Of a DNA stretch of 64,000 bases, positions 51,335 to 59,640 are shown one piece after another. The DNA comes from Martelella sp. AD-3. GTDB taxonomy: Bacteria; Pseudomonadota; Alphaproteobacteria; Rhizobiales; Rhizobiaceae. Position 1 is the stretch's first letter. The number at the start of each line of letters is the position of its first letter. The DNA is taken from assembly GCF_001578105.1 (NCBI RefSeq), contig NZ_CP014275.1, positions 2,790,001 through 2,854,000 on the forward strand. The letters are read 5' to 3'. The notes beneath the pieces were generated by a model that did not search any database, was not told the DNA's origin, and saw only the letters and a program-made list of their open reading frames with translations. Position numbers and translations under genes: made by a program.

Positions 51335-52057
51335 ATGAACAACGAACCGCACATCCTGATCGTTGACGATCACAGGGACATCCGCGATGCCGTGCAGACC
51401 TACCTGCAGAAGAACGGCTACCGGGCAACCGCCGTGCGCGATGCACAGGAAATGGACGAAAAGCTGCGCGGCGGCTGTTTCGACCTGATCGTGCTTGACG
51501 TGATGATGCCCGGCGAGGACGGCATTTCCGTCTGCCGGCGTCTCAGCGCGGAGGGCAGCGTACCGATCCTGATGCTGACCGCGCTCGGCGAGGAGACCGA
51601 CCGGATCATCGGCCTGGAGGTCGGGGCGGATGACTATCTGCCGAAACCCTTCAACCCGCGCGAGCTTCTGGCGCGCATCCGCGCCATCTTGCGGCGCGCG
51701 GAGCGCCAGCCGAAAATACCCGGCGCGCCGGCCGGCGAAATTCTGCGCTTCGCCGGCTGGACGCTCGACACGGACACGCGCCGCCTGACCGCCGATGACG
51801 GCCGCGAGGAGGCGCTGACGACGGCCGATTTCCGGCTCCTGACCGTGCTTCTCGCGCGTCCGCGCTTCGTCCTGAGCCGCGAGCAGCTTCTTGACGCCAC
51901 TTCCGGCCGCAGCGCCCATGTGTTCGACCGCACCATCGACAACCAGATCAGCCGCCTGCGCCGCAAGATCGAACCGGATCCGGCGAGCCCCGAGATCATC
52001 GTCACGGTGCGCGGCGGCGGCTACTCGCTTGCCTGCGATGTGGAGCATGTCTCGTGA
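51335..52057 (+). CDS. OmpR-family response regulator
   Basis: 240 aa. The receiver domain has the acidic pair DD at 11-12, phosphoacceptor Asp55 in LIVLDVMMPGEDG, and the KPF switch Lys in YLPKPFNPRELLARI. The C-terminal winged helix ends RTIDNQISRLRRKIEPDPASPEIIVTVRGGGY. It overlaps the histidine kinase gene by GTGA, so the pair is cotranslated. Likely regulates the divergent EF-hand gene; signal unknown. Confidence 0.94.
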   Translation: MNNEPHILIVDDHRDIRDAVQTYLQKNGYRATAVRDAQEMDEKLRGGCFDLIVLDVMMPGEDGISVCRRLSAEGSVPILMLTALGEETDRIIGLEVGADDYLPKPFNPRELLARIRAILRRAERQPKIPGAPAGEILRFAGWTLDTDTRRLTADDGREEALTTADFRLLTVLLARPRFVLSREQLLDATSGRSAHVFDRTIDNQISRLRRKIEPDPASPEIIVTVRGGGYSLACDVEHVS

Positions 52058-53460
52058 GAGGCCTGCTCCCCCGCACCCTGCGCGGCCAGATCATCGCGCT
52101 CATCGTCGTGGCGCTGGCGATCGCCCAAGCGCTGACGCTCTGGCTTTTCGTTGACCAGCGCGCGCTCGCCGTGCGCTCGGCGCTGGCCATCGAGGCGGCG
52201 GACCGGGCCGGCAGCACGGCGCGCCTGCTCGAAGATGCGCCGCCGGATCTGAGATCAGAAATCCTCCAGGCGGCAAGCTCCTCGCTGGTGCGTTTCGCCA
52301 TCGGCCCGACGCCGCTGGTCACGGGCGAGACCGGCAATGCGCCGAACTGGATCGAGCGGCGCATCCGCGCCGTCCTTGCTACCGACGATCCGCGCGCCGT
52401 CCGCGTCGATCTGCACACCGACCAGCCGCGCCCGCCGCCGCGCGCCGGCCCCGGCGCGGGCCAGATGCATGGCATGGGCCAGATGCGCGCCCCGCCCGGC
52501 CAGCCGCCGGTGAGCACGACGGCGCTCGATCTTTCGATAGCGCTTGCTGACGGAAGCTGGCTCAATGTCACCTCCCGCTTTCGCGACCCGCCCTATCAGT
52601 GGGTGTGGTCGGAGGCGCTGCCCTTTGCGCTGACGGCGGGGCTTCTGGCGATTGTCCTGTGGTTCGCCCTTGCAAGGCTGACGGGGCCGCTCCGCTCGCT
52701 TGCCGGCGCCGCCGACCGGCTGGGCCGGGGTGAGGACGTCGAGCCGATCGCCGCCGCCGGGCCCGAGGAAATGCGCCGTCTGGCCCTCTCCTTCAACGAT
52801 ATGCAGGCGCGCCTCGACCGCTTTGTGCGCGAGCGCACGCAACTGCTCGGCGCGCTCGGCCACGATCTGCGCTCGCCGCTGACGGCGCTGCGGGTCCGCG
52901 CGGAAATGGTGGAGGAAGAGGAGACCCGCGAGCGCATGATCGCCACGATCGAGGAAATGCGGGAGATGGTGGAGGCCACGCTCGCCTTCTCGCGCGGCAT
53001 GGCGACGAACGAGCCCGTCGAAACGGTCAGCCTTGCGGGTCTGATCGGCGGGCTTGCAAGGGAGTTCGACGAAACGGGACTGGCCGTAACGACGGGCGAG
53101 ATCGACGATGCCGAACTCAGGATCCGGCCGCTTTCCATGCGCCGCGCGCTGCGCAACCTGATCGAGAACGCCGTGCGTTACGGCGGCCGCGCCGCGGTCT
53201 CGGCAAGGAAGCAGGGCGGTTCGGTCGTGATCCGGATTGATGACGAGGGTCCCGGCATTGAAGCCCGTGAACTGGAGCGGGTGTTCGAGCCCTTCGTGCG
53301 GCTCGAGACATCGCGCTCTCGCGAAACGGGCGGGGTCGGCCTCGGCCTCTCGATCGCCCGCGCCGCCGTCATCGCCCACGGCGGCGGCATCACCCTTGAG
53401 AACCGTCCGGAAGGCGGCTTGCGGGTGACCGTCACCCTGCCGGGCGAGCGGACAGCCTGA
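52054..53460 (+). CDS. Membrane histidine kinase with HAMP domain
   Basis: 468 aa sensor kinase. N-terminal helix (QIIALIVVALAIAQALTLWLF, 12-32), a periplasmic domain (about 35-185) and a second helix (FALTAGLLAIVLWFALA, 191-207). Then a HAMP domain, the H-box ALGHDLRSPLTALR with His270, the N-box RNLIENAVRYGG and G-boxes DDEGPGIE and GGVGLGLSIA. The periplasmic part has a Pro/Gly stretch with MHGMGQM (138-144), a possible metal-binding patch. GTG start in a GTGA overlap with the response regulator. Metal sensing is inference. Confidence 0.93.
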   Translation: MRGLLPRTLRGQIIALIVVALAIAQALTLWLFVDQRALAVRSALAIEAADRAGSTARLLEDAPPDLRSEILQAASSSLVRFAIGPTPLVTGETGNAPNWIERRIRAVLATDDPRAVRVDLHTDQPRPPPRAGPGAGQMHGMGQMRAPPGQPPVSTTALDLSIALADGSWLNVTSRFRDPPYQWVWSEALPFALTAGLLAIVLWFALARLTGPLRSLAGAADRLGRGEDVEPIAAAGPEEMRRLALSFNDMQARLDRFVRERTQLLGALGHDLRSPLTALRVRAEMVEEEETRERMIATIEEMREMVEATLAFSRGMATNEPVETVSLAGLIGGLAREFDETGLAVTTGEIDDAELRIRPLSMRRALRNLIENAVRYGGRAAVSARKQGGSVVIRIDDEGPGIEARELERVFEPFVRLETSRSRETGGVGLGLSIARAAVIAHGGGITLENRPEGGLRVTVTLPGERTA

Positions 53461-53866
53461 TATGCGCGTGCGGACCGCGCATTTACCTTTTGCGCGACTG
53501 TCATCAAAAATACACGTTTTGGTTTAATTATCCCAAAAAAACACCGTTCATTTTCCAATGGTCGGCAAATTAAACTTGATCTGGTACCGCAACCATCTTA
53601 TGAAAGTCTCATCTTACCAAAAACAACCGGGATGCACAGCCGAAGAGGGATTGCCTTTCTTGCCGCCGCAAAAGGAGCCTGCGTAAACAAACGGCCAATC
53701 GTAGATTATTTTTATTTCGGCGCCGTGGGCGCGCCGCAGATTACGGCGATTCTCACTGGTATTTCTGTCGCCGGCCCGAATATTCGCACGATCTTCGCGT
53801 ATGGGTATTCGATAATTCGCAAATTTAAAGACCAGAATAATCGACTATCAAGAAAAAGATTGTTTC
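53461..53866. other. AT-rich intergenic region without supported protein gene
   Basis: These 406 bases are clearly more AT-rich than their surroundings (runs such as CAAAAATACACG, GGTTTAATTATCCC, GATTATTTTTATTTCGG). The one long frame across it reads on through the real small gene at 53867 in another frame and has no convincing ribosome site or domain. Could hold promoters or an sRNA; nothing specific seen. Confidence 0.5.
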
Positions 53867-54037
53867 ATGAGACTTTTTCATTGCACCTATTGTGGGCACA
53901 AGCTCCGCTTCAGGCAATCAGCGTGCTCGCAATGCTATCAGCCGACGCCATACTACAACCGTCTCCGCTTTTGGCTCATACTGACGCTGGCGGTGCTGGC
54001 CGCTGCGGCGGCCTTCGCGCTGTCGCTGATCGTCTAG
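53867..54037 (+). CDS. Small zinc-ribbon membrane protein (56 aa)
   Basis: A tiny gene whose product begins MRLFHCTYCGHKLRFRQSAC, with Cys6-x2-Cys9 and Cys20-x2-Cys23 forming a treble-clef or ribbon-type zinc site. A basic/Tyr stretch (PTPYYNRLRFW) and one C-terminal membrane helix (LILTLAVLAAAAAFALSLIV) follow. The ribosome site is weak (AGAAAAAGA, about 7 nt from the ATG). The spacing of the cysteines and the amphipathic order make chance unlikely. Topology would put the zinc ribbon in the cytoplasm. No named family recognised. Confidence 0.7.
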   Translation: MRLFHCTYCGHKLRFRQSACSQCYQPTPYYNRLRFWLILTLAVLAAAAAFALSLIV

Positions 54038-54121
54038 CGCATCGTGCTTCGATTCAGCAGTTCAATAGGTTAGAGCGTCCGGCCATGACGCCGGGTCGTC
54101 CCGCTTGCCTCGGGTTTATTT

Positions 54122-54129
54122 TATACTCA
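54122..54129 (+). promoter_or_regulatory. TATACTCA site before the GntR gene
   Basis: One copy of TATACTCA, 11 bases before the GntR ATG, followed by TAATA. The same octamer forms both arms of the repeat at 55228-55265 in front of the operon. Probably an autoregulatory half-site. Confidence 0.55.
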
Positions 54130-54139
54130 TAATACCCGG

Positions 54140-55231
54140 ATGCAAACCAGGACAAGACAGGTCATCGCCGCGATCGAACGATGGACGGAGCGGAAGATCG
54201 CGAACGCCGAACCGGGCGAACGCCTTCCGACCATACGGTATCTGATGCGGGAATTCGGCACCGCCCAGCGCACTGTCGAAACGGCCCTGAAACCGTTCCT
54301 CGAAGACGGGCGCCTCGTAGCCCGCCCCGGCGCCGGCATCGTCGTTGCCGGAAATCCGGTGGAGACCGCGCGCGCCGACTATGCCGCCGACCTGCTGATT
54401 CTCTACCGCAACTCCGACAGCCGGCTGGCGCGGGTGACCCTGCAGGAGGTCGCGGCACGGCTGAAGGCCTCCGGCTCCTCTGTGCTGCAGCTCGGCTTTT
54501 CGGGCGACGCCCAGGCAATCGATGTGCTGGAACGGATCGGCCGGTTCCGTACCTGCCTCATCCAGGTCAATTTCGAGATCCTGACTGTTGCCTTTCTGGC
54601 CGCGCTCCACAGGCAGGCCGACCACATCGTCATCGACGGCGTATCGGCAACCGGCATCGACGTCGATGCGATCGGCACCAACTGGCGCGAGGCGCTGTCG
54701 ATCGCCTTCCGCGCAGTGCGCAATGACGGTCACGAGAAAATCGCGTTCCTGACGTCCGCCCATCACGCCCGCCAGATCGCCATGGCGCGGCGCGAGTTCG
54801 AACTGCTCGGCAGCGCGCTTCCCGATCCTTCCCAGCGCTGGCTGATCGAACTCAACGCCCTTCCCGGCAGCTACCAGATCGACGACATCGCCAAGGCGAT
54901 CGGACGCCATGCAGACGACAGGGGGCGGCTCCCCTTTACAGCGCTCATCGTCTGGGGCGTGGTCGAGGGCTTCATTCTGGAGCGCGCGCTTTCCGAACTC
55001 GGCCTCGATGCCGGACGAGACCTCAGCGTCATCATGCTCGGCAGCATCGATTTCCAGTCAGAACACCTCGGCCGTTTCGATGTCGTCGGCAACAGTCACG
55101 CCGAAAAACTCGCCGTCTTCGAGCGGATCATCACGGAGCGGATCGCCGACGGCCCGCGCGAACCGCAGACGCACTACCTGCCGATCTCGCATGTGCGCCA
55201 TGGTTCCGTGATCGATCTGACGATCGATTGA
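54140..55231 (+). CDS. GntR-family regulator with LacI-like sugar-binding domain
   Basis: 363 aa. N-terminal GntR winged helix: GERLPTIRYLMREFGTAQRTVETALKPFLEDGRLVARPGAG (about residues 26-70 in segments). The C-terminal domain resembles a periplasmic-binding/LacI core (DYAADLLILYRNSD, DHIVIDGVSATGIDVDAIGTNWREA, DLSVIMLGSIDF), as in AraR-type regulators. Ribosome site is weak. It heads the sugar-sulfatase cluster and probably represses it through the TATACTCA sites until a sugar ligand binds. Its stop codon lies inside the downstream repeat. Confidence 0.88.
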   Translation: MQTRTRQVIAAIERWTERKIANAEPGERLPTIRYLMREFGTAQRTVETALKPFLEDGRLVARPGAGIVVAGNPVETARADYAADLLILYRNSDSRLARVTLQEVAARLKASGSSVLQLGFSGDAQAIDVLERIGRFRTCLIQVNFEILTVAFLAALHRQADHIVIDGVSATGIDVDAIGTNWREALSIAFRAVRNDGHEKIAFLTSAHHARQIAMARREFELLGSALPDPSQRWLIELNALPGSYQIDDIAKAIGRHADDRGRLPFTALIVWGVVEGFILERALSELGLDAGRDLSVIMLGSIDFQSEHLGRFDVVGNSHAEKLAVFERIITERIADGPREPQTHYLPISHVRHGSVIDLTID

Positions 55232-55265
55232 GTATAGACGATATTGTAGCCATATATATACTCAA
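55228..55265. promoter_or_regulatory. Candidate GntR operator: TTGAGTATA...TATACTCAA
   Basis: Perfect 9-bp inverted repeat (55228-55236 and 55257-55265) with a 20-base AT-rich spacer, between the regulator gene and the first operon gene. The left arm overlaps the GntR stop codon. The octamer TATACTCA recurs at 54122. The arm spacing of about three helical turns centre to centre suits two dimers or a looped complex. Confidence 0.75.
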
Positions 55266-55310
55266 ATAGCATCCGATGCCGATGACAATGATCAAGTCCA
55301 GAGGCGTTGC

Positions 55311-56576
55311 ATGCTCCACGAGCCGGTCCAGCAAAAAACAACAGGCGTCGCCATCATCGGCGCGGGCGAACGCGGCATTTATTATGTCGGCTCACGCATG
55401 GCCGAGATCGCCGGCGAAACCGGCTTCCGCATCGTCGGCGTGTTCGACCGGCTGGAGGACCGCGCGGGTTACGCCGCCGACCACCTGAACGCGCTTTACG
55501 GCAAGGCGGGCGTCCGTCACGCCGTGCGCGTGTTTGCGAGCCTTGAGGATGCCGTCTCCGATCCCGCCGTCGACCTCGTGGTGGTCACTACCCATACGAA
55601 CGCCCATCGCGCCCCGGTCGAAGCCGCGATCGCCGCCGGCAAACGGGTTTATCTCGACAAGCCGATCTCGGTGACGCTTGAGGATGCCGAGGCCATTCTG
55701 GCGGCGGAGACCAAGGCTGGACAGCCGATGCTGATGGCCTTTACCCGGCGTTACGAAAAGCCCTGGGTGGAGACGGTGAAGCTTGCCCATGAAGGCCGCG
55801 TCGGCGACCCGCAGATGATCCTGCTGCGCTCGGTCATACCCTATACGCGTTATCTGCAGCTCTGGCACCGCAAGCAGGCGCTGTCGGGCGGCGCGCTCAA
55901 CGACAAGTGTTCGCATCATTTCGACGTGCTGAACTGGGTCGCCGCATCCCGGCCGGTTTCCGTCACCGCCGTCGGCGGCCGCAGCAATGTCTTCCCGCCC
56001 GATCCGAACGCGCCGGAGCGCTGCTCGATCTGCGACCGGGACTGTCCCTATCGCCGGCACGAAACCCTCGTCGACCGTTTCGAGGGCGCCGGCGCAGTCG
56101 CCAATGCGAGCTGGAGCGAGGCGTCGCTGATAGAGGACCGTAACGACACCTGCGTCTACCAACCGGGCGCGGATATCGACGACCACGCCATCGTCACCAT
56201 CCGTTACGCGAATGGCGTCACGGCCTGTCTGTTCTTTGCCATATTCGGGCCCTGGGCGGAGGACCAGGAAACGCTGGAGATCGTCGGCTCGTCCGGCCGC
56301 ATCCGCATGGAACGCCATTCCGGCGTAATCGACATCGTCGAGGATTTCGGCCGCAAGCACGGCACGCTCGGCTTTACCAATCCGGACCGGACCTCGACCC
56401 ATTTCGGCGCCGATCTCGAACTCGTCAGGACGCTTCGCCGCTTCATGGATGGCGAAAACCCGCCGGTCGGCATCGAAGACGGGCTGGCCTCGCTGCGCCT
56501 CGTGCTCGCCGCGCAGAAATCCATGACGAACGGCGGCATGCCGGTTGATCCGGCAACACAGGAGTTTGCCCGATGA
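55311..56576 (+). CDS. Gfo/Idh/MocA-family sugar oxidoreductase
   Basis: NAD(P)-dependent dehydrogenase, 421 aa. Rossmann motif GVAIIGAGERG (residues 12-22); the family EKP-like triad appears as YLDKPISVTLEDAE, and the substrate region GGALNDKCSHHFDVLNW holds the catalytic Asp/His. An unusual Cys cluster ERCSICDRDCPYRR follows (CxxCxxxC), seen in a subgroup with a possible metal site. AGAGG precedes the ATG. The stop overlaps the next gene by ATGA. Likely oxidises or epimerises a sugar released by the downstream sulfatase; substrate not known. Confidence 0.9.
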   Translation: MLHEPVQQKTTGVAIIGAGERGIYYVGSRMAEIAGETGFRIVGVFDRLEDRAGYAADHLNALYGKAGVRHAVRVFASLEDAVSDPAVDLVVVTTHTNAHRAPVEAAIAAGKRVYLDKPISVTLEDAEAILAAETKAGQPMLMAFTRRYEKPWVETVKLAHEGRVGDPQMILLRSVIPYTRYLQLWHRKQALSGGALNDKCSHHFDVLNWVAASRPVSVTAVGGRSNVFPPDPNAPERCSICDRDCPYRRHETLVDRFEGAGAVANASWSEASLIEDRNDTCVYQPGADIDDHAIVTIRYANGVTACLFFAIFGPWAEDQETLEIVGSSGRIRMERHSGVIDIVEDFGRKHGTLGFTNPDRTSTHFGADLELVRTLRRFMDGENPPVGIEDGLASLRLVLAAQKSMTNGGMPVDPATQEFAR

Positions 56577-58132
56577 CCAGACGCTTTCCCGAACGCCTGA
56601 CGCCGCTCGCCAACCGGCTCGGCCTGCAGCCGCTCTATGGCGATATCCATAACCACTCGGCGCTGTCCTATGGCCATGGACGGCTGGAGGACGCGCTGGC
56701 GCGCGCGGCGCTGCAGCTCGACTTCGTCTCCGTCACCGGTCACGCCGCCTGGCCGGACATGCCTATCGACGTGCCGGAGGTGGCCCATATCGTCGACTTC
56801 CACGTCAAGGGTTTCGCCAAACTGAAGGCCAACTGGAAGGGCCATTTCGAGACGCTTTCGACTTACGAAAATCCCGGAAATTTCGCCGTTTTCCCCGGCT
56901 ATGAAATTCATTCCTGCGCGCATGGCGACTACACCATCGTCTATGCCGATCTTGACGTGGCGGAGCCGGAACTGGCCGACACGCCGGAAGACCTGAAGTC
57001 CGCGCTGACGGCCGCCAAGGGGGACCGCGCCCTCGCCTTCCCGCATCATATCGGCTACCGGCAGGGCGCGCGCGGCATCAACTGGGACACGTTTGATCCC
57101 GAACTGTCGCCCTTCGTCGAGATGTTTTCCATGCATGGCTGCGCCGAGGAGTCGGAGTCGGAACGCTCCTACCTGCATTCCATGGGCCCGGTGAACGGCG
57201 CCTCGACCATGCGGGCGGGGCTGAAGCGCGGCGCGGTCTTCGGCATTATCGGCAATACCGACCACCACTCCGCCTTTCCCGGCTCTTACGGCCATGGCCG
57301 CATGGCGGTCTATGCCGGGGCGGATGATCGCGACGCAATCTTCGCGGCCATGCGCGCGCGGCGCACCAATGCGCTGACCGGCGACAATATTCACCTTCTG
57401 ACGGCAATCGGCGACACGGTTCAGGGCGGCATCGCCGCTCCTTCGGACAAGGCTGTGCTCGATATCGAGGCCATTGGCGGCGGTTTCATCGATGTGATCG
57501 ACGTCTCCCGCAACGGCGCGCTTTTCGCCCGCATCTCGCCCGAACTCGAGCCCGCCCCGGTGGACCCCGGCGACGGCGCGACGACGGAGACCATTCTCTA
57601 TGTCGAACTCGGCTGGGGCGCGCGCGGCAAGAGCCATGACTGGGCGGGGACGCTCAACCTCGAAGGCGGCGAATTCCTGAGCGTGGAGCCGCGTTTCCGC
57701 GGCGCCGAGATCGTCTCGCCGCTGGAGGGCGAGGACGAGGCGGCGGTGCTGCCGACGCTCGACCTGACCGGCGGCAGGGTGACCTTTTCCGTCACCGCCG
57801 CCGCCAACCCCAACAATGTGACCCCGGCGACGCAGGGCTTTGCCATCCGGCTCAAAGCGCAACCGGGTGCGAGGCTGAAGGCCGAGCTCTCCGGCAAACA
57901 GCTCGACATCGCGATTGAGGACCTTTTCGAGGGCGCGGTCTCGGGCAATCTCGGCCCGATCGACAGCCCCGCCTACCGTTTTCACGCCCTGCCCCGCCCG
58001 CATCAATGGCAATGGCAGGGCAGCGTGGCCCTCGGCGCGCTTGAGGCCGGCGAGAATATCTATGTGCGACTGCGCGAGAAAACCGGCCAGATGGCCTGGA
58101 CCTCGCCGATTTTCTGCAGAAAGGAGGCGTAA
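56573..58132 (+). CDS. PHP-superfamily-like metallohydrolase of unknown function
   Basis: 519 aa, cytoplasmic (no signal peptide). The N-terminal half has the ordered metal motifs of PHP proteins: GDIHNHSALSYGHG (23-36, HxH), FVSVTGHA (His57), FPGYEIHS, FPHHIGY and GIIGNTDHHSAFPGSYGHG (DxH). The C-terminal half (about 300-519) is a beta-rich domain without recognised motif (FIDVIDVSRNGALFA, LYVELGWGARGKSHDW). It overlaps the oxidoreductase by ATGA. PHP enzymes hydrolyse phosphoesters or lactones; here a sugar-lactone or sulfo/phospho-sugar substrate is possible (inference). Resembles DUF3604-like proteins in the first motif. Confidence 0.75.
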   Translation: MTRRFPERLTPLANRLGLQPLYGDIHNHSALSYGHGRLEDALARAALQLDFVSVTGHAAWPDMPIDVPEVAHIVDFHVKGFAKLKANWKGHFETLSTYENPGNFAVFPGYEIHSCAHGDYTIVYADLDVAEPELADTPEDLKSALTAAKGDRALAFPHHIGYRQGARGINWDTFDPELSPFVEMFSMHGCAEESESERSYLHSMGPVNGASTMRAGLKRGAVFGIIGNTDHHSAFPGSYGHGRMAVYAGADDRDAIFAAMRARRTNALTGDNIHLLTAIGDTVQGGIAAPSDKAVLDIEAIGGGFIDVIDVSRNGALFARISPELEPAPVDPGDGATTETILYVELGWGARGKSHDWAGTLNLEGGEFLSVEPRFRGAEIVSPLEGEDEAAVLPTLDLTGGRVTFSVTAAANPNNVTPATQGFAIRLKAQPGARLKAELSGKQLDIAIEDLFEGAVSGNLGPIDSPAYRFHALPRPHQWQWQGSVALGALEAGENIYVRLREKTGQMAWTSPIFCRKEA

Positions 58133-58178
58133 TCGGACCAGTCAGACTTCGCGGGTCTTCGTACCGGCGTGAACCAGG

Positions 58179-58209
58179 CAATCGGGGCGGGATATCGCCG
58201 GATTGCCAT
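58179..58209 (+). other. Intercistronic stem-loop before the sugar-binding protein gene
   Basis: GGCAATC and GATTGCC pair, extended inward by GGCG/CGCC with one bulge. No T-run. Could set mRNA stability so that the binding protein is made in excess. Confidence 0.5.
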
Positions 58210-58301
58210 CAGAAAGGAAAGACCGACCGAAACGGGCGGTATTCCAACAAGCGGGAACTTTTCAAAACCGGTCCGCACAGCGACCGGAGGGAGAACAGGC
58301 A

Positions 58302-59570
58302 ATGAAGTATTTCAAGACATTCACCGGCGTGCTGCTGGCCGCCAGCACCCTGATGTCGGTTTCGGCCGGCGCGGTTGAGCTCAACATCGTCCATGGCGCG
58401 ATCGGCAAGGACAACGAGGTCCTGCGCAAGGAACTCGACCGCTATGAGGAGAAGACCGGCAACACGGTCAACATCGTCTCCATGCCGGAATCGACCACCG
58501 ACCAGTTCGGCCAGTACAAGCTCTGGCTTTCGGCCAAGTCGCCGGATATCGACGTCTACCGCATCGACGTCATCGGTGCGCCGCAGCTGGCCGACCATTT
58601 CATCGACCTGACGGAGGCGACCGCCGATATCATCGACCAGTTCGTGCCGGCAGCCGTTGAATCGCAGACCGTCGACGGCAAGCTCGTCGCGCTGCCGATG
58701 TTCCTCGGCGCCCCGGCGCTCTACTACCGCACGGACCTCCTGGAAAAATACGATCAGCCGGTTCCCGAGACCTGGGACCAGATGACCGAAACCGCGAAGG
58801 TCATCATGGATGGCGAGCGGGCCGAAGGCAACGCAGACATGTGGGGCTTCGTCTTCCAGGGCGCCCCCTATGAGGGGCTGACCTGCAACGGCCAGGAATG
58901 GATCTACTCCTATGGCGGCGGCCGCATCGTCGAGCTTGACGGCTCGATCGGCATCAACAATCCGGAAGCGGCCGAAGCGCTGAACATGGCGAAATCCTGG
59001 GTCGGCACGATCGCGCCCCAGGGCGTGCTCAACTACATGGAAGAGGACGCGCGCGGCGTGTTCCAGTCCGGCAATGCCGTGTTCATGCGCAACTGGAACT
59101 ACGCCTATGCGCTGGCCGACGGTCCGGATTCCCCGGTCAAGGGCAAGTTCGACGTGACCACGCTGCCCGTCGGCGGCGAAGGCGACAGTTCGGCGGCGAC
59201 GCTGGGCGGCTGGCATCTCGCCGTTTCCAAATATTCGCCCAATCCGGACGAGGCGATCGAACTGGTGAAGTTCCTCAACAATTTCGAAAACCAGAAGGAA
59301 CGCGCGATCGAGACCTCGCGTCCGCCGACGGTGACGGCCGTCTACGACGATCCGGAAGTGGCCGAGGCGCAGCCCTTCATTCCGCGCTGGAAGCCGGTCG
59401 TGCTCAACGCCCTGCCGCGTCCTTCCGCCGCAACCAAGCGCAAGTATAACGAAGTCTCCTCGGAGTTCTGGACCGCCGTGCATGATACGCTTGCCGGCGA
59501 CGGCACCGCCGAGCAGAACCTCGCCAAGCTGGAAGCAAAGCTGAAGCGCCTGCGCGGCAACGGCTGGTAA
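58302..59570 (+). CDS. CUT1-type sugar ABC transporter substrate-binding protein
   Basis: Periplasmic receptor, 422 aa. Signal peptide KYFKTFTGVLLAASTLMSVSAGA, mature start VELNIVHGAIGKDNEVL. Family 1 motifs: LDRYEEKTGNTVNIV, DVYRIDVIGAPQLADHFIDLT, ALPMFLGAPALYYRTDLLEKY, and WSGGWHL-like GGWHLAVSKYSPNPDEAIELVKFL. The ATG at 58302 is 10 nt from GGAGGG; a longer in-frame start lacks a ribosome site. Partner of the permeases at 59641 and 60582. Ligand likely an oligosaccharide, perhaps sulfated, from context. Confidence 0.92.
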   Translation: MKYFKTFTGVLLAASTLMSVSAGAVELNIVHGAIGKDNEVLRKELDRYEEKTGNTVNIVSMPESTTDQFGQYKLWLSAKSPDIDVYRIDVIGAPQLADHFIDLTEATADIIDQFVPAAVESQTVDGKLVALPMFLGAPALYYRTDLLEKYDQPVPETWDQMTETAKVIMDGERAEGNADMWGFVFQGAPYEGLTCNGQEWIYSYGGGRIVELDGSIGINNPEAAEALNMAKSWVGTIAPQGVLNYMEEDARGVFQSGNAVFMRNWNYAYALADGPDSPVKGKFDVTTLPVGGEGDSSAATLGGWHLAVSKYSPNPDEAIELVKFLNNFENQKERAIETSRPPTVTAVYDDPEVAEAQPFIPRWKPVVLNALPRPSAATKRKYNEVSSEFWTAVHDTLAGDGTAEQNLAKLEAKLKRLRGNGW

Positions 59571-59640
59571 GATCAGTCGGCGCCGTGCGGTTAATGTGCG
59601 CGCGGCGCCGTCTCAACCAATGACAAGAAGGGAACGGAAC

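Noticed and set aside
51167..52048. Upstream extension of the EF-hand gene to 515 codons
   Set aside because: The extension is antisense to the response regulator gene; the ATG at 51166 has a strong ribosome site and starts a clear signal peptide.
53632..54132. 166-codon plus-strand frame
   Set aside because: No domain, poor composition and no ribosome site; it overlaps in another frame the better-supported 56-aa zinc-ribbon gene.
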